Shown: piece after piece, positions 6,269 through 6,934 of the stretch | How positions within the stretch are numbered: position 1 is the first letter of the stretch | How the letters are laid out: each line of letters opens with the position of its first letter | NCBI GenBank assembly: GCA_027056615.1 | Contig: JALUKJ010000406.1 | Span: 1-6,934, forward strand | Length of the DNA: 6,934 nt | Direction: 5' to 3' | DNA from: Campylobacteraceae bacterium | Lineage (GTDB): Bacteria > Campylobacterota > Campylobacteria > Campylobacterales > Sulfurovaceae | The notes under the pieces: generated by a model | What the model saw: the letters and a program-made list of their open reading frames with translations, nothing else | Database searches by the model: none | What the model was told of the DNA's origin: nothing | Position numbers and translations under genes: made by a program

Positions 6269-6934
6269 TTATATTGTGACTAATGAAAACTCTCCTCCTC
6301 TACTCTCTACAATATAACTACTATTTTTTACCCAATCACCACAATTAAGATAACGAATACCATTAACCATACTATCTTCTGGAATATGAAAATGTCCACA
6401 AATAACCGTAGAACAACCTTTCTCTTTGGCTTGACTTACCATATATGATTTAAAAGAGTGGTGTAGAAGCTTTTGAGCAAAGGGCTTAATATAACAATAA
6501 TAGAAACTCTCTTTTTGAACACCAACACTGTTTTTTACCCTAAATATTGCTCTAATTTTTCTTAGATAAGATATAACTCGTTTCAGATATCTAACCCCTT
6601 GTTTTAGAATTTTATTGATTTTACCTTGAGTATGAAAATTGTGTCCATGTTCAAGATAAATAGAGGGTTGAGAAGATAAATAGATATAGTTTTCCTTGGG
6701 GATAAATTCACCTATAGTAATTGGAACTTTATCTCTATCCTCTTCATTATTTCCAACAATATAGATAACTCTCCACATTTTACTTTGAATTAACTCTATA
6801 AACTTTACAATATCAGGGTGTTCTTTAGAAGTAGACCTATTAACAATATCACCAACTAAAAAGAGTTGCTCTGTTTCAATATTTTCTAGTAGATTAAAAA
6901 GTTTTTTACTATTATTGTGCGATGAACCTAGATG
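6269..6934 (-). CDS. Metallophosphoesterase, LpxH2-like UDP-2,3-diacylglucosamine pyrophosphatase family (partial, 5' end outside)
   Basis: The frame is open from the stop at 6269-6271 to the window edge, so 221 residues are visible and the start is missing. An internal ATG at 6778 is not the start: metal-binding motifs lie upstream of it. Numbering from the edge, H1-L-G is the end of the family's D-x-H-x-G motif; LVGDIVN (26-32) replaces the usual GDIID; VGNNEE (60-65) replaces GNHDE; LEHGHNFH (94-101) is the counterpart of HGDxFD; ICGHFHIP (178-185) is the GHTH motif; and LNCGDWV (196-202) is typical of LpxH2-like proteins. LpxH-type enzymes cleave UDP-diacylglucosamine to lipid X and UMP at the inner membrane during lipid A synthesis. 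The basic, hydrophobic insert at about 108-145 fits the membrane-facing part of the family. All visible metal ligands are kept, but the histidine of GNHD is asparagine. It could be a paralogue with a different phosphoester substrate. Confidence 0.82.
   Translation of the reverse strand, partial: HLGSSHNNSKKLFNLLENIETEQLFLVGDIVNRSTSKEHPDIVKFIELIQSKMWRVIYIVGNNEEDRDKVPITIGEFIPKENYIYLSSQPSIYLEHGHNFHTQGKINKILKQGVRYLKRVISYLRKIRAIFRVKNSVGVQKESFYYCYIKPFAQKLLHHSFKSYMVSQAKEKGCSTVICGHFHIPEDSMVNGIRYLNCGDWVKNSSYIVESRGGEFSLVTI

Noticed and set aside
6269..6778. Metallophosphoesterase starting at the ATG at 6778
   Set aside because: The frame is open upstream to the window edge and encodes the conserved HLG and LVGDI motifs, so this ATG is internal and the gene is partial.
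1..6934. CRISPR array, tRNA, rRNA or insertion sequence transposase
   Set aside because: No regularly spaced direct repeats, no tRNA-like cloverleaf sequence, no rRNA segments and no transposase motifs were seen on either strand.

Overview
The window is AT-rich chromosomal DNA. Its gene content and protein style point to a Campylobacterota bacterium, probably a Sulfurovum- or Sulfurimonas-like sulfur oxidiser. That placement rests on my recognition of the protein families, not on a search.

Layout. From the left edge, positions 1-105 hold no gene, only a probable terminator. Then comes comM/yifB on the minus strand (106-1677), an AAA+ Mg-chelatase-like ATPase linked to natural transformation. 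It is divergent, across a 151-bp gap, from a compact plus-strand operon. The operon encodes a GspF/PilC-type inner-membrane platform protein (1829-3040), a small RDD-family membrane protein (3072-3599) and a HcaT-like MFS transporter (3596-4702). The last two share an ATGA stop/start overlap. No secretion ATPase, pilin or secretin gene is visible, so the GspF is an orphan here.

The second half is the less ordinary part. A 385-bp non-coding stretch (4703-5087) holds a palindromic repeat, a nested and competing set of inverted repeats, an extended -10 promoter and an 18-bp perfect palindrome. The palindrome touches the Shine-Dalgarno sequence of the next gene. That gene (5088-6182) encodes a 364-residue protein with an apparent N-terminal winged-helix domain, a long charged coiled coil and an unrecognised C-terminal part. 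A second, inverted copy of the palindromic repeat lies just behind it (6208-6249). The two copies therefore bracket the gene and its control region as a unit of about 1.5 kb. This could be a REP-like pair, an inverted-repeat-bounded insertion, or coincidence of repeat placement.

The right edge holds the 3' part of a minus-strand metallophosphoesterase related to UDP-2,3-diacylglucosamine pyrophosphatase (LpxH2-like). It is cut by the window edge. Its usual GNHD/E motif reads GNNE.

The left half can be read as a competence/envelope locus (ComM and GspF back to back). The right half reads as a possibly autoregulated DNA-binding gene set between convergent housekeeping genes. The functional links are inference.
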